Position numbers and translations under genes: made by a program
The notes under the pieces: model-generated
The model's database searches: none
What the model saw: the letters and a program-made list of their open reading frames with translations, nothing else
What the model was told of the DNA's origin: nothing
NCBI GenBank assembly: GCA_964431735.1
Contig: CAYSLJ010000121.1
Location: 1-21,651 of the forward strand
Reading direction: 5' to 3'
DNA from: CALARM01 sp964431735
Lineage (GTDB): Bacteria > Vulcanimicrobiota > SpSt-956 > JAKJGF01
Length of the DNA: 21,651 bases
In this document: positions 21,518 through 21,651 of the stretch, piece by piece
Layout of the letters: the number at the start of each line of letters is the position of its first letter
Numbering within the stretch: position 1 is the stretch's first letter

Positions 21518-21575
21518 ATAGTGAATAGTGAGTGGGAAAGTCCACTTCTACTTACTACTCACCACTCACTACTCA
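21518..21575. repeat. Heptamer block ATAGTGA / CTACTCA
   Basis: ATAGTGA twice (21518-21531), then after a short spacer CTACTTA, CTACTCA, CCACTCA, CTACTCA in register (21548-21575). The two halves are roughly inverted, giving an imperfect hairpin. The 7-bp period matches the other repeat families in this window. Confidence 0.8.
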
Positions 21576-21579
21576 CTTA

Positions 21580-21636
21580 GAGCCTATCCGAAAAGTAATC
21601 AAATACCTTCCGGTGTGTGAGGCTCTTCCGAAAAAT
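21580..21636 (+). repeat. Two related motifs resembling transposable-element ends
   Basis: GAGCCTATCCGAAAAGT (21580-21596) and GAGGCTCTTCCGAAAAAT (21619-21636) are direct, imperfect copies. Sequences of this style (GAGSCT...CCGAAAA) resemble terminal repeats of several insertion-sequence families. No transposase is visible, and the element, if any, continues beyond the window. Confidence 0.35.
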
Positions 21637-21651
21637 CTATAATCCTCTTGC

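Overview
This is a 21.65-kb piece of an AT-rich bacterial genome. It contains one run of exactly 100 N (11314-11413), the usual scaffold-gap placeholder, which suggests a draft or metagenome assembly. The gene content is chromosomal housekeeping, signalling and export. It includes OmpR-type signalling, an ABC-2 exporter, CysK, an Fe-S type Rrf2 regulator, a YcaO enzyme, TPR and zinc-ribbon proteins, and a 'stalk-domain' (copper amine oxidase N-like) secreted protein. I see no rRNA, tRNA, CRISPR or phage genes. The mix fits a little-studied low-GC lineage, but no marker gene here allows a phylum to be named.

Layout. 297-1832 is a secreted beta-lactamase-fold serine hydrolase, closed by a strong bidirectional hairpin. 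1880-5130 (minus) is a two-component locus: a response regulator and sensor kinase (4-nt apart, coupled), followed downstream by three unknown small genes whose promoter carries four consecutive 10-bp direct repeats, very likely the regulator's own binding sites. 5455-8471 (plus) is an operon of a zinc-ribbon protein, ABC ATPase, ABC-2 permease and metallophosphoesterase. 8881-10053 (plus) holds two stand-alone genes, a membrane-anchored stalk-domain protein and a small beta-rich protein. 10171-12560 (minus) is a sulfur/redox group: Rrf2 regulator, C_GCAxxG_C_C redox protein and cysteine synthase, with a relic of a second YcaO gene between them. 12885-14729 (minus) is a full-length YcaO protein ending in a ferredoxin-like Cys cluster. 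15011-16060 (minus) is a 9-repeat TPR protein. 16366-21338 (minus) is a two-gene operon: a six-zinc-ribbon membrane protein and a 1061-aa protein joining a GAF-like region, a PPDK-type ATP-binding region and a nucleotidyltransferase.

The most unusual feature is the intergenic DNA. Almost every gap between transcription units carries short tandem repeats with a strict 7-bp period. The main core is CGTRACG, often arranged as perfect palindromes of 3 or 4 units; other cores with the same period are GTTGAGR, CATTACG, CTACTCA and ATAGTGA. They resemble in form the heptameric STRR repeats described in cyanobacteria, but here with a CpG-rich core in an AT-rich genome. The window also holds a 207-bp MITE-like element with a partial second copy, a 20-bp inverted pair enclosing repeats, and two gene relics (a YcaO tail and an NAD(P)-epimerase N-terminus). 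Together these suggest intergenic rearrangement around the repeats.

Several promoters share an extended -10 box (TGnTAWAAT-like) with weak -35 boxes. All family assignments are from reading motifs by eye; no database search was possible.
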